This document shows, piece by piece, positions 1-8,453 of a stretch of DNA of 64,000 bases. The position numbers were made by a program, and so were the translations under genes. This DNA is from Paraclostridium tenue (lineage in GTDB: Bacteria > Bacillota > Clostridia > Peptostreptococcales > Peptostreptococcaceae). The stretch lies in assembly GCF_039521565.1 (NCBI RefSeq), contig NZ_BAAACP010000010.1:1-64000 (forward strand). Direction: 5' to 3'. The notes under the pieces were generated by a model that worked only from the letters and a program-made list of their open reading frames with translations, was not told the origin of the DNA and did no database searches. The stretch's first letter is position 1, and each line of letters begins with the position of its first letter.

Positions 1-150
1 AATATTTATTATTATGGTACTAATAATGGTAAGTTTGTAAATTCACTAGGTAATGAAATAAATATAAGTAAATTGTCTTTATGCAATATAGATTGTTATA
101 ATTATAAAAATTTAAATAATTTTGTTGGAAATATAGGATTGGTATATTAA
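1..150 (+). CDS. C-terminal end of an upstream gene, probably pilM (partial)
   Basis: The first 49 codons of the window are open in the frame that ends with TAA at 148-150, and that stop overlaps the ATG of the next gene (TAATG), so the two are translationally coupled. The fragment is rich in Asn and Tyr and ends in NIGLVY. PilM-type actin-like pilus proteins usually end in a similar short 'AIGLA' stretch. The pilM identity rests mainly on the following pilN-like and pilO-like genes and is an inference; too little sequence is present for a firm call. Confidence 0.5.
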   Translation, partial: NIYYYGTNNGKFVNSLGNEINISKLSLCNIDCYNYKNLNNFVGNIGLVY

Positions 151-617
151 TGGATAATATAAAAAGTATTAATTTATTTAATGAAAAAGAAAAATTTAAG
201 AAAGATATAAATATATTAAACTTAACAGTATTAGTAACTATACTAATTATGCTTTTATTAGATGCTATAAAAATTTATAAATTAAATGACTTAGAACTTT
301 ATGTTAATGAAGGTAAAAAAGCTGTAGATAGTTTAGATAATGTAAATATAACAAACTCTAATGGGTTACATATTAAAAAAGTAAATAATATTATTCAACT
401 AATACAAAATAATAATATAGAAAATATTGAAATAGGTAATAATATTTTAAAAGTAAAAGGGAAAGTAAATAATTCACAAGAGATAAAACACTATATTAAG
501 TTATTACAAAACATAGAAGATTTAAAAATGGAACCGAATATAAATTCTATAAATAGAGAAGATGAATTATATAAGTTTGAAATAACTACTCATATAGGAG
601 TAAATAATGAAAATTAA
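150..617 (+). CDS. pilN: PilN-like type IV pilus assembly protein
   Basis: Likely inner-membrane component of the type IV pilus alignment complex (PilM-PilN-PilO), linking the cytoplasmic actin-like PilM to the rest of the machine. The 155-aa product has a short cytoplasmic start containing SINLF, which resembles the INLLP motif of PilN that binds PilM. One membrane helix follows at about residues 21-40, then a coiled and alpha/beta exterior domain. Its ATG overlaps the upstream stop, and it overlaps the next gene by 11 bp, so this is a tight operon. The family is poorly conserved; the call rests on topology, the INL motif and gene order. Confidence 0.6.
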   Translation: MDNIKSINLFNEKEKFKKDINILNLTVLVTILIMLLLDAIKIYKLNDLELYVNEGKKAVDSLDNVNITNSNGLHIKKVNNIIQLIQNNNIENIEIGNNILKVKGKVNNSQEIKHYIKLLQNIEDLKMEPNINSINREDELYKFEITTHIGVNNEN

Positions 618-1035
618 AAAAATAGATAAGTGGAAAATAAATATAGTTATAATAATATTACTTATATTTGCAAATACAATATTAATATACAAACCATTAA
701 AGAAAAAAGAAGAAAGATTATTAAATCAAGTAAAAGTCATAAATATACTTCAAGAAGAAAAGTTAAAAGATAATGAGCATAATGAAAATAAAAAAGATTT
801 AATTATAAATATAGAAAACTATTTTAAAGATGTATCCTTAGTACAATATATAAAATCAAGTAATGATAAAACTTCTACAAATATAGAATTAAATGTAACC
901 GGAGATAAAAATTTAATATCGGAAAAATTAAAAAATATAGATGATTTAAATAAAAATACATTTTTACAGGAAATGAAAATAAATAGAATAGATGAAAATA
1001 ATATAGATTGCAATTTAGGGATTAATATGAATTAA
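607..1035 (+). CDS. pilO: PilO-like type IV pilus assembly protein
   Basis: The 142-aa product has a basic N terminus, one membrane helix at about residues 11-27, and a charged exterior region with coiled-coil character. This is the usual layout of PilO, the partner of PilN in the pilus alignment complex. The ATG at 607 lies inside the end of the upstream gene, with AGGAG at 597-601 as its ribosome binding site. It is short for a PilO (family members are often 180-210 aa), which also fits clostridial versions. The call is by topology and position; no diagnostic residue is visible. Confidence 0.55.
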   Translation: MKIKKIDKWKINIVIIILLIFANTILIYKPLKKKEERLLNQVKVINILQEEKLKDNEHNENKKDLIINIENYFKDVSLVQYIKSSNDKTSTNIELNVTGDKNLISEKLKNIDDLNKNTFLQEMKINRIDENNIDCNLGINMN

Positions 1036-1115
1036 CAATTAAAAGGTTTTATTGAGATATATGTAGAATAAGTTTATATATTGATTTATTTTATAGATTC
1101 CTAAGGAGGACTTTA

Positions 1116-1778
1116 ATGACTAACAATATATTATGTATTAATAAATATATTCATGATATTGAGATAAATTTCCTTAAAGAAGGAGATACAAAATATATAG
1201 ATGTATGTAAAAAATTTTATGGAGTTAATTTAGAAAAAATAAGTATATATATTTGGACATTGCATATAATGGATCAATTCAGAGACAATATAATAAAAAA
1301 TTGTGAAAATATACATAATATAAAAGTAATATCAAAAGAAATAGATGAGTTAGTTAAAGAAAATAGAAAAAAATTGATTTTATATGCGTACTTAAAAGGT
1401 CATATATTTGGATACAATAATTATATGTTGGAAAAAGAGATAAAAAACATTATGTTTAATGACAATGTAAAATCAATATCTGATGATAATCTTAAGAAAA
1501 ATATACACATAAACCAATATTTAAATATTATAAAAGAAAATGAGTTAAATAAAGAAAGTATAAAAGCATTGATAAAAAATATTGAAATTTATTATCTTGA
1601 AGTTATTGAAAATAAATTATTAAATATAAATTCTGAGTTTGATAGGCATAAAATACTGAGTAGTACTAAAGAATTAATGGAAAAAGATGTAATAAATAAA
1701 TATAATGAAGGTATTTTACATGGTATAATGCAGAAAATTAATAAAAAAGCGTGGAAAAACGATAAAATGAACATATAG
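1116..1778 (+). CDS. Hypothetical protein, mostly helical
   Basis: I do not recognise this 220-aa protein. It has no signal peptide or membrane helix and looks almost wholly alpha-helical, rich in Lys, Asn, Ile and Glu. A strong ribosome binding site (AAGGAGG about 1102-1108) supports the ATG at 1116. It lies 80 bp after the pilus genes on the same strand with no clear terminator between, so it could be the last gene of the pilus operon or a separate unit. A pilus-related role would be only guilt by association. Confidence 0.7.
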   Translation: MTNNILCINKYIHDIEINFLKEGDTKYIDVCKKFYGVNLEKISIYIWTLHIMDQFRDNIIKNCENIHNIKVISKEIDELVKENRKKLILYAYLKGHIFGYNNYMLEKEIKNIMFNDNVKSISDDNLKKNIHINQYLNIIKENELNKESIKALIKNIEIYYLEVIENKLLNINSEFDRHKILSSTKELMEKDVINKYNEGILHGIMQKINKKAWKNDKMNI

Positions 1779-1853
1779 TATAGAATGATTGAAAAAAAGA
1801 TGATATAATTATAAATTGTATTTAAATTTAGAAATAAAGGAGTGAAAGTAACA

Positions 1854-2891
1854 GTGTTAGGGAGAAACGAGTTATGCCCATGCGGAAGTGGGAAGAAATA
1901 TAAAAAATGCTGTTTAAATAAAGATGTTGTGTCAGAGAGAGCTAGTAGAAAAATTGTACTTTCACAAAAACAATATTCACAACTGTACTCAAAACTGTAT
2001 GAATATTCAAGACAGCCAAAATTTAACGAAGAGTATAAAAAAGCACAAGAAATGTTTTATATATTAGAAGATCAAAATATAAATAGCAAGTTTGAAAGTT
2101 TCTTTAATACATACTTTATACAAGATCATATAATGGAAAACAAAAAAGTTATAACTGTTGACTTTTTTGAAGAAAATAAAAATAACTTAACTAAAGCTGA
2201 AGTAGATATACTAAAGAGTTTATTTGAATCTTATGTAAGCGTATATGTTATAAAAGAAAAATTAGAAGACAAGATTTTATTAAAAGATGCTATAACAGGT
2301 GATGAAATATACACTGAAGATATAAATTTATTAAATGGATTTAATCAAGGTGATTGCATAATAGCTAGAATAGTTGAAGTAGGAGGATCACATTTATTAT
2401 TAGATGTTACAGTAAGTATATCAGAAGCTGTAAAGGATATAATAGTAAATGATATAAACCACTTCTTTAATCAATATGAAGATTTATATAAAGATATAAA
2501 AACTTTCTTAATATATCATACTCACATACTATACAAGTATATTCAACAATTATTAGATCCTAAGATTGCTGAATATCTTAAAAATCAAAAAGAAGCTAGT
2601 GCTAAAAAACAAGAAGAAGTAAAAGAAATGATATCTGAAGATGAATGTAAAGTATCAGCTCTACTTAAATCTCAAGTTGAAAGTGATATTTTAGAAAAAT
2701 GTTTAGATTTTTGGAACACTTACAAAGCAAATAATAATGAAATAAAAGGTTCTGAAAATGGATGGGCTGCAGCTGTAGAATATCATGTTAAAAAAGAAAA
2801 TGGACAAGCTGTAACTCAATCTCAAATATCTAAAAAATATGATATAAGTCCAAGTACTTTAGGTAAGAGACATAAAGACTTAAGAATGTAG
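1854..2891 (+). CDS. SEC-C motif protein with C-terminal HTH-like region
   Basis: The N terminus carries a SEC-C zinc-binding motif, CPCGSGKKYKKCC, with Cys at residues 8, 10, 19 and 20 counted from the GTG at 1854. This is the same motif as the C-terminal tail of SecA and of many unrelated cytosolic proteins. The rest (345 aa in all) is acidic and helical. The last 30 residues read as a helix-turn-helix (Ser-Gln-Ile-Ser-Lys-Lys-Tyr-Asp-Ile-Ser followed by a recognition-like helix). I chose GTG 1854 because AAAGGAG (1836-1842) sits 11 bases before it; an earlier in-frame GTG at 1842 would overlap that site. Molecular function is unknown. Confidence 0.8.
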   Translation: MLGRNELCPCGSGKKYKKCCLNKDVVSERASRKIVLSQKQYSQLYSKLYEYSRQPKFNEEYKKAQEMFYILEDQNINSKFESFFNTYFIQDHIMENKKVITVDFFEENKNNLTKAEVDILKSLFESYVSVYVIKEKLEDKILLKDAITGDEIYTEDINLLNGFNQGDCIIARIVEVGGSHLLLDVTVSISEAVKDIIVNDINHFFNQYEDLYKDIKTFLIYHTHILYKYIQQLLDPKIAEYLKNQKEASAKKQEEVKEMISEDECKVSALLKSQVESDILEKCLDFWNTYKANNNEIKGSENGWAAAVEYHVKKENGQAVTQSQISKKYDISPSTLGKRHKDLRM

Positions 2892-2933
2892 TATAAAACT
2901 TAATTTTTAAAATATACAGAAAGAGGTATACAC

Positions 2934-3311
2934 ATGGGTCTTAATTTAGGAAAAGCAATTGCTGTATCAACAAGTTATATAAAATCTAATCCAGCAGTAC
3001 CAGTATATAAGGGTGAAGAAATTCCAGAAAACTTATATGCAGTAATATACCATATTGAGATAGGGTATAATGAAAAAAGTTTAGAAAAGGCAATGCAATA
3101 CATAATAATAGATTATAAAGAGTTTGAATTATGTGATAGTGCCAAGGCTGAGTTAGTGGATGTAGCTAAAAAATACTGTGAACAAAAAGGTATAAAAGAT
3201 GATGAGCAAACTCAAATAACATTACTAGATAATGAAGAGGCAGAGAATTTCTTAGAAAAAGTATTTAACAACATGAAGGTTATAAGAGGGTTAATAACTC
3301 AAAGAGATTAA
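2934..3311 (+). CDS. Conserved-looking hypothetical protein
   Basis: A 125-aa acidic soluble protein with no motif I recognise. It begins 42 bp after the SEC-C gene, behind AGAGG, and is followed by a strong terminator at 3339-3372, so it is probably the last gene of the SEC-C transcription unit. The sequence looks like a small alpha/beta domain (strand-rich residues 45-70, then helices). No function can be assigned. Confidence 0.75.
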   Translation: MGLNLGKAIAVSTSYIKSNPAVPVYKGEEIPENLYAVIYHIEIGYNEKSLEKAMQYIIIDYKEFELCDSAKAELVDVAKKYCEQKGIKDDEQTQITLLDNEEAENFLEKVFNNMKVIRGLITQRD

Positions 3312-3338
3312 GTAACAATAAAATTAGAATTTAACTAT

Positions 3339-3372
3339 AAAGCTAGGCCCTATAAAGCCTAGCTTTTGTTTT
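3339..3372 (+). terminator. Intrinsic terminator
   Basis: A 10-bp perfect stem, AAAGCTAGGC (3339-3348) with GCCTAGCTTT (3357-3366), loop of 8, then TGTTTT. It closes the unit ending with the 125-aa gene. Confidence 0.85.
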
Positions 3373-3405
3373 AAATAAAATTTTAATTATGAAAGGGATA
3401 TAAAC

Positions 3406-5010
3406 ATGTTAAGAGTTTCTAATATAAAATTAGATATAAATGAAAGCTTAGACAATATAAAAGGTTTATTATTGAAGAAATTAAAAATAAGTGAAAAAGA
3501 GTTAGTAAATTACAGTATATACAAAGAATCTATAGATGCTAGAAAAAAAGGAAAGATAGATTTTGTTTATACTGTAGATGTTGAATTAAAAAATGAAAAA
3601 AATATATTAAAAAAGTCAAGATTAAAAGATGTTGTTGAAGTTAAGCAAAATAAATATAAAGATATTAAAAATGGAGATAAAAAATTATGTAATAGACCAG
3701 TTATAGTAGGGAGTGGTCCTGCTGGGTTATTTGCATCTTTATTATTAGCTCAAAGAGGATACAATCCTATTTTATTAGAAAGAGGATTAGATGTAGATAC
3801 AAGAACTGAAGATATAAGAAAGTTTTGGGAGGATGGTAAGTTTAATCCTAAATCAAATGTACAATTTGGGGAAGGTGGAGCAGGAACTTTTTCTGATGGT
3901 AAATTAACAACTAGAATAAAAGATATTAGATGTAGAAAAGTTCTTGAGGAACTTGTAAACTTCGGTGCACCAGAAGAAATATTATATTCACATAAGCCAC
4001 ATGTAGGAACTGATATACTAAAAGAAGTAGTAAAGAATATAAGAAAAGAAATAGTTAGATTAGGAGGAGAAGTTAAATTTGACTCTAAAGTTACAGATAT
4101 AAGTATAAATAATGATAAAATAGAATCTATAACTATAAATGATAAAGAAACACTCGAAACAGAAGTAGTTATACTTGCTATAGGCCATAGTGCAAGGGAT
4201 ACTTATAAAATGCTTTATGAAAGAGGTGTTAAGGTTATTCAAAAACCTTTTGCAATAGGTGCTAGAATTGAACATCCTCAAACTTTAATAAATAAATCTC
4301 AGTATAAAGAATTTTATAATCATCCTAGATTAGGAGCAGCTGATTATAGATTGGTAGAACATACTTCAAATGGAAGAACTATATATACGTTTTGTATGTG
4401 CCCAGGAGGTAGTGTAATAGCCTCTGCATCAGAAGAAGGGCAAGTTGTTACAAATGGTATGAGTGAACATGCAAGAGACAAAGAAAATGCAAATAGTGCT
4501 GTATTAGTAAATGTAATTCCAGAAGATTTCAAAAGCGACCATCCACTAGCAGGTATTTACTTCCAAGAAAAATATGAAAGATTAGCATTTGAATGTGGTG
4601 GAAGAAATTATAAAGCTCCAATCCAATTGGTAGGAGATTTCTTAAATGATAAAGTGAGTACTAAACTAGGTAGTGTAAATCCATCATATAAACCTGGATA
4701 TAAATTTGTTGATTTAAAACAATGTTTACCTGAGTTTGTATGTGAAACTATGAAAGAAGGATTGATTTTACTAGATAATAAATTAAAAGGATTTGCTATG
4801 GAAGATGCAATTTTAACAGGAGTTGAAACAAGATCATCTGCACCTGTAAGAATAGTTAGAGATGATGAAACTTTAGAGTCTGTTAATGTAAAAGGCTTTT
4901 ACCCTAGTGGAGAAGGAGCAGGATATGCAGGAGGGATAGTAACAGCAGCAGTAGATGGAATAAAGTGTGCTGAAAAGATAATTGCGCAATATTCTGAAAT
5001 TAATGTTTAA
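3406..5010 (+). CDS. FAD-dependent dehydrogenase (COG2509-like)
   Basis: A 534-aa soluble flavoprotein. A basic N-terminal domain of about 90 residues precedes a Rossmann dinucleotide site, GSGPAG at residues 102-107, followed by a Glu-Arg pair about 20 residues later that typically binds the FAD ribose. Further features are the GEGGAGTFSDGKL stretch near residue 155 and the C-terminal GEGAGYAGGI flavin loop near residue 505. This is the layout of the widespread but uncharacterised 'FAD-dependent dehydrogenase' family; substrate and partner are unknown. It is flanked by a terminator upstream and a Pho-box-like array that begins at its stop codon, so it is probably transcribed alone. Confidence 0.85.
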   Translation: MLRVSNIKLDINESLDNIKGLLLKKLKISEKELVNYSIYKESIDARKKGKIDFVYTVDVELKNEKNILKKSRLKDVVEVKQNKYKDIKNGDKKLCNRPVIVGSGPAGLFASLLLAQRGYNPILLERGLDVDTRTEDIRKFWEDGKFNPKSNVQFGEGGAGTFSDGKLTTRIKDIRCRKVLEELVNFGAPEEILYSHKPHVGTDILKEVVKNIRKEIVRLGGEVKFDSKVTDISINNDKIESITINDKETLETEVVILAIGHSARDTYKMLYERGVKVIQKPFAIGARIEHPQTLINKSQYKEFYNHPRLGAADYRLVEHTSNGRTIYTFCMCPGGSVIASASEEGQVVTNGMSEHARDKENANSAVLVNVIPEDFKSDHPLAGIYFQEKYERLAFECGGRNYKAPIQLVGDFLNDKVSTKLGSVNPSYKPGYKFVDLKQCLPEFVCETMKEGLILLDNKLKGFAMEDAILTGVETRSSAPVRIVRDDETLESVNVKGFYPSGEGAGYAGGIVTAAVDGIKCAEKIIAQYSEINV

Positions 5011-5063
5011 CAAAAATTTAATAAATATTTAATATATTTTTAATATTTAACATGAATTTAACA
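5006..5063 (+). promoter_or_regulatory. Pho-box-like array before the Na/Pi cotransporter gene
   Basis: Six heptamers of the form TTTAA(C/T)A start at 5006, 5017, 5028, 5039, 5046 and 5057. The first four, and the last two, are spaced exactly 11 bp apart, one helical turn. Gram-positive PhoP binds direct repeats of TT(A/T/C)A(C/T)A at this period. The site precedes a phosphate transporter gene, so control by PhoP is inferred. The first heptamer overlaps the stop codon of the flavoprotein gene. Confidence 0.7.
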
Positions 5064-5146
5064 AAAATATGGTGATGGTTTGATAAAATGGTTAAGGCGC
5101 TATATTTGTAGACTAATATTATGAATATTTCAAGGAGGAAATGAAA

Positions 5147-6769
5147 TTGGATATAGTAATTAGCCTTATGGGAGGGCTAGGTTTATTTTTATATGGAATG
5201 AACTTAATGGCAGAAGGTCTTGAAAAATCAGCAGGATCTAGACTTAAAAAGATAGTTGAACTCCTTACTAGTAATATATTTATGGGTGTACTTGTAGGAG
5301 CATTTGTTACGGCTATTATACAAAGTAGTAGTGCAACTACTGTAATGGTAGTTGGATTTGTTAATGCAGGTATAATGAATTTAACACAAGCAATTGGAGT
5401 TATAATGGGTGCTAATATAGGTACAACTGTAACAGCACAACTTGTTTCGTTTAATTTAGATGGAATGGCACCAGTTGCACTAGGAATTGGTATAATTTTA
5501 TATTTATTTGCATCTAAGCCAAAAACTAAGAATATAGCAGAGATACTTATAGGTTTTGGTATATTATTTACTGGTATGGATTTTATGAAACAAGCAGTTG
5601 AACCTTTATCAAAATATCAAGGGTTCACAGATATGTTAGTGACTTTTGGAGATTATCCATTACTAGGACTTTTATTAGGATTTGGAATAACAGCTATAGT
5701 TCAAAGTTCAAGTGCATCTATGGGTATGCTTATAGCATTAGCATCTCAAGGTTTAATACCTTTAAGTGCAGGATTACCTATACTATATGGACAAAATATA
5801 GGAACTTGTGTTACATCACTAATATCAAGTGTTGGAGCATCTAGTAATGCAAAAAGAGCTGCAGTAATGCATTTAATTTTTAATGTTTTAGGAACAGTAG
5901 TATTTTTAATAGTATTAAACAAACCTGTGGTTAGTTTTGTAACTAGTATGAATCCAGGAGATGTAGCAAGACAAATAGCAAATACACATACATTATTTAA
6001 CATAATATCAGTTATAATTTTATTACCATTTACTAAATTTATAATAAAACTTGCAGTAAAACTTGTTCCAGAAAAACAAGGTGAAGATGATGATCATAAG
6101 GCTATAAAATATCTTGATGAAAGAATGGTTGAAACTCCATCTATAGCAGTTGCAAGTACATTAAAAGAAACTTTAAGAATGGGTAAAAAGGCTAAAGAAA
6201 GCTTAGATTATGCAATGCAAGGGATTATGGAAAAATCTCAAGAAAAAATTGATAAATCATTTAAAAGAGAAAAGACTATAAATGAATTACAAAAAGGTAT
6301 ACTGAATTATTTATTAAAATTATCAAAAGCTAATTTAGATGATGATTCTAGAGATCTAATAGATTCACTATTTAATACAGTTAATGATATAGAAAGAATT
6401 GGAGATCATGCAGAAAACATCGCAGAGCTAGCTCAAGATATAATAGATGTAGATTTAAAATTATCAGAACAAGGAAAAGAAGAAGTTAAAGAGTTATATA
6501 ATAAAGTTATATCAGCGTATTCGTATGCTCTTGAAGCTATGAAAAAGAATGATTTAGATTTAGCTTATAGAGTTTTAAAGATGGAAGAACAAGTTGATAC
6601 GATGGAAAAATCATGTAGAGCTAATCATATGCATAGATTAAATAACAATTTATGTAGCATCGAAACTGGAATAATATTCTTAGATTTAATATCTAACTTA
6701 GAAAGAGTTTCAGATCATGCTGCTAATATAGCTCAACAAGTTATAAGTAATAAAATAGATTTAAAATAA
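5147..6769 (+). CDS. Na/Pi cotransporter family protein with PhoU-like domain
   Basis: Sodium-dependent phosphate transporter of the NptA/PNaS family. The N-terminal half (about residues 1-310) is a hydrophobic bundle holding the two inverted-repeat signature motifs, QSSSATT near residue 60 and QSSSAS near residue 187, which bind Na and phosphate. The C-terminal 200 residues are a cytoplasmic PhoU-like helical domain with two ERIGDH/ERVSDH motifs. Start choice: AAGGAGG (5132-5138) is 8 bases from TTG 5147 but only 2 from ATG 5141; both are in frame and the products differ by 2 residues. The Pho-box-like array upstream suggests induction by phosphate starvation. Confidence 0.9.
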   Translation: MDIVISLMGGLGLFLYGMNLMAEGLEKSAGSRLKKIVELLTSNIFMGVLVGAFVTAIIQSSSATTVMVVGFVNAGIMNLTQAIGVIMGANIGTTVTAQLVSFNLDGMAPVALGIGIILYLFASKPKTKNIAEILIGFGILFTGMDFMKQAVEPLSKYQGFTDMLVTFGDYPLLGLLLGFGITAIVQSSSASMGMLIALASQGLIPLSAGLPILYGQNIGTCVTSLISSVGASSNAKRAAVMHLIFNVLGTVVFLIVLNKPVVSFVTSMNPGDVARQIANTHTLFNIISVIILLPFTKFIIKLAVKLVPEKQGEDDDHKAIKYLDERMVETPSIAVASTLKETLRMGKKAKESLDYAMQGIMEKSQEKIDKSFKREKTINELQKGILNYLLKLSKANLDDDSRDLIDSLFNTVNDIERIGDHAENIAELAQDIIDVDLKLSEQGKEEVKELYNKVISAYSYALEAMKKNDLDLAYRVLKMEEQVDTMEKSCRANHMHRLNNNLCSIETGIIFLDLISNLERVSDHAANIAQQVISNKIDLK

Positions 6770-6780
6770 TAATGTAATCG

Positions 6781-6816
6781 ACAAAACTCCTGTATAAAAA
6801 TATACAGGAGTTTTGT
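6781..6816 (+). terminator. Hairpin terminator
   Basis: A 16-bp perfect stem (6781-6796 with 6801-6816) and an AAAA loop follow the cotransporter gene by 11 bp. The T-rich tract lies inside the right arm (GTTTTGT) rather than after it, so termination may rely on stem strength. Confidence 0.75.
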
Positions 6817-6888
6817 ATATAATTATTTAAATGAAAATATTATAATTATATTATAAAAAATACTTACAATTAATTGGAAAAAGTTTTA

Positions 6889-6916
6889 TTGTTTGATATA
6901 ATTTCTATTGTATAAT
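6889..6916 (+). promoter_or_regulatory. Sigma-A type promoter for pgi
   Basis: TTGTTT (6889-6894), a 16-bp spacer and a perfect TATAAT (6911-6916), 30 bp before the pgi start codon. Confidence 0.6.
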
Positions 6917-6946
6917 AAAATTTTAACAATGAGGAAGGGATATACT

Positions 6947-8296
6947 ATGAAAAAGTTAAGTTTTGATTATAGCAATTCTATTGGTTTCTTTAATCAACAA
7001 GAAATCGATTGTATGAGTGAATATGTAAAAGTTGCACATAATATGATACATAATAAAAGTGGAGAAGGTAACGATTTCTTAGGATGGGTTAATTTACCTA
7101 ATGACTATGATAAAGAAGAGTTTAGTAGAATTAAAGCTGCTGCTCAAAAAATAAAAGAAGATTCAGATGTATTATTAGTTATAGGTATAGGTGGGTCTTA
7201 TCTAGGAGCAAGAGCAGCTATAGAAATGTTAGGTCATTCTTTTAGAAATAACTTAACTAAAGAAGATAGAAAATCTCCAGAAATATATTTTGTAGGTCAA
7301 AATATAAGCTCTACTTATATGCTTGATTTATTAGATGTTATAAAAGATAAAGATGTATCTATAAATGTTATATCAAAATCAGGAACTACTACAGAACCTG
7401 CAATAGCATTTAGAATATTTAAGGATTTCTTAGAAAAGAAATATGGAAAAGAAGAAGCTAGTAAAAGAATATATGCTACAACTGATGCTAAAAAAGGGGC
7501 ATTAAGAATGTTAGCTGATGAAGAAGGATATGAAACATTTATAATACCTGATGATGTAGGTGGACGTTTTTCTGTGTTAACTCCAGTTGGATTATTACCA
7601 ATAGCTGTAGCGGATATAGATATAGATGTTATTATGCAAGGAGCTAAAGATTCTATGGTGGATTTTAATAATCCTAATTTATCAGAAAACTATAGCTACC
7701 AATATGCAGTAACTAGAAATATACTTCATAGAAAAGGTAAAGATGTAGAATTAATGGTTAACTATGAACCAAGTTTACATTATGTTGGTGAATGGTGGAA
7801 ACAATTATATGGAGAAAGTGAAGGAAAAGATAACAAAGGTATATATCCAGCTTCAGTAGATTTTTCAACAGATTTACACTCTATGGGACAATATATCCAA
7901 GAAGGAAAAAGAATATTATTTGAAACAGTTTTAAATGTTGAAGAACCTAGAAGAGAAGTAACTATAAATGAAGAGAAAGTAGATTTAGATGGATTAAATT
8001 ATTTAGCTAATAAAACAGTAGATTTTGTAAATAAAAAAGCATTCCAAGGGACTTTATTAGCACATACAGATGGTTCAGTTCCAAACTTAATCGTAAATAT
8101 ACCAAAATTAAATGAGTACAATTTTGGATACTTAGTATATTTCTTTGAAAAAGCATGTGCTTTAAGTGGATATTTATTAGGTGTAAATCCATTTAACCAA
8201 CCAGGGGTAGAAGCATACAAGAAAAATATGTTTGCACTTTTAGGCAAACCTGGATTTGAAAAAGAAAAAGAAGAGCTTGAAAAAAGATTAAAATAG
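6947..8296 (+). CDS. pgi: Glucose-6-phosphate isomerase
   Basis: Interconverts glucose 6-phosphate and fructose 6-phosphate in glycolysis. The sequence has the sugar-isomerase (SIS) loops: GIGGSYLGARA near residue 73 and SKSGTTTEP near residue 133. The catalytic GESEGK stretch is near residue 285 and the C-terminal lysine sits in QPGVEAYK. At 449 aa from ATG 6947 it matches the usual length for Firmicutes. I chose this ATG because GAGGAAGGGA (6931-6940) precedes it by 6 bases; an earlier in-frame start at 6908 has no ribosome binding site and adds 13 atypical residues. It has its own promoter and terminator and is separate from the other glycolytic genes at 51-58 kb. Confidence 0.96.
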   Translation: MKKLSFDYSNSIGFFNQQEIDCMSEYVKVAHNMIHNKSGEGNDFLGWVNLPNDYDKEEFSRIKAAAQKIKEDSDVLLVIGIGGSYLGARAAIEMLGHSFRNNLTKEDRKSPEIYFVGQNISSTYMLDLLDVIKDKDVSINVISKSGTTTEPAIAFRIFKDFLEKKYGKEEASKRIYATTDAKKGALRMLADEEGYETFIIPDDVGGRFSVLTPVGLLPIAVADIDIDVIMQGAKDSMVDFNNPNLSENYSYQYAVTRNILHRKGKDVELMVNYEPSLHYVGEWWKQLYGESEGKDNKGIYPASVDFSTDLHSMGQYIQEGKRILFETVLNVEEPRREVTINEEKVDLDGLNYLANKTVDFVNKKAFQGTLLAHTDGSVPNLIVNIPKLNEYNFGYLVYFFEKACALSGYLLGVNPFNQPGVEAYKKNMFALLGKPGFEKEKEELEKRLK

Positions 8297-8329
8297 TTAA
8301 GGTTTAATTAAGGATAGTATAATATAATT

Positions 8330-8370
8330 AACACTATATAGAGTAATTCCTATATAGTGTTTTTATTTTA
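8330..8370 (+). terminator. Intrinsic terminator after pgi
   Basis: A 12-bp stem, AACACTATATAG (8330-8341) with CTATATAGTGTT (8350-8361), then TTTATTTTA. Confidence 0.85.
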
Positions 8371-8453
8371 GGTATATTGAAGTAATAATTTTCAAATAAT
8401 ATCATTAAAAATTGGGTATAACCTAAAAGAAATAAAAATCAGGAGGGAAGTAT

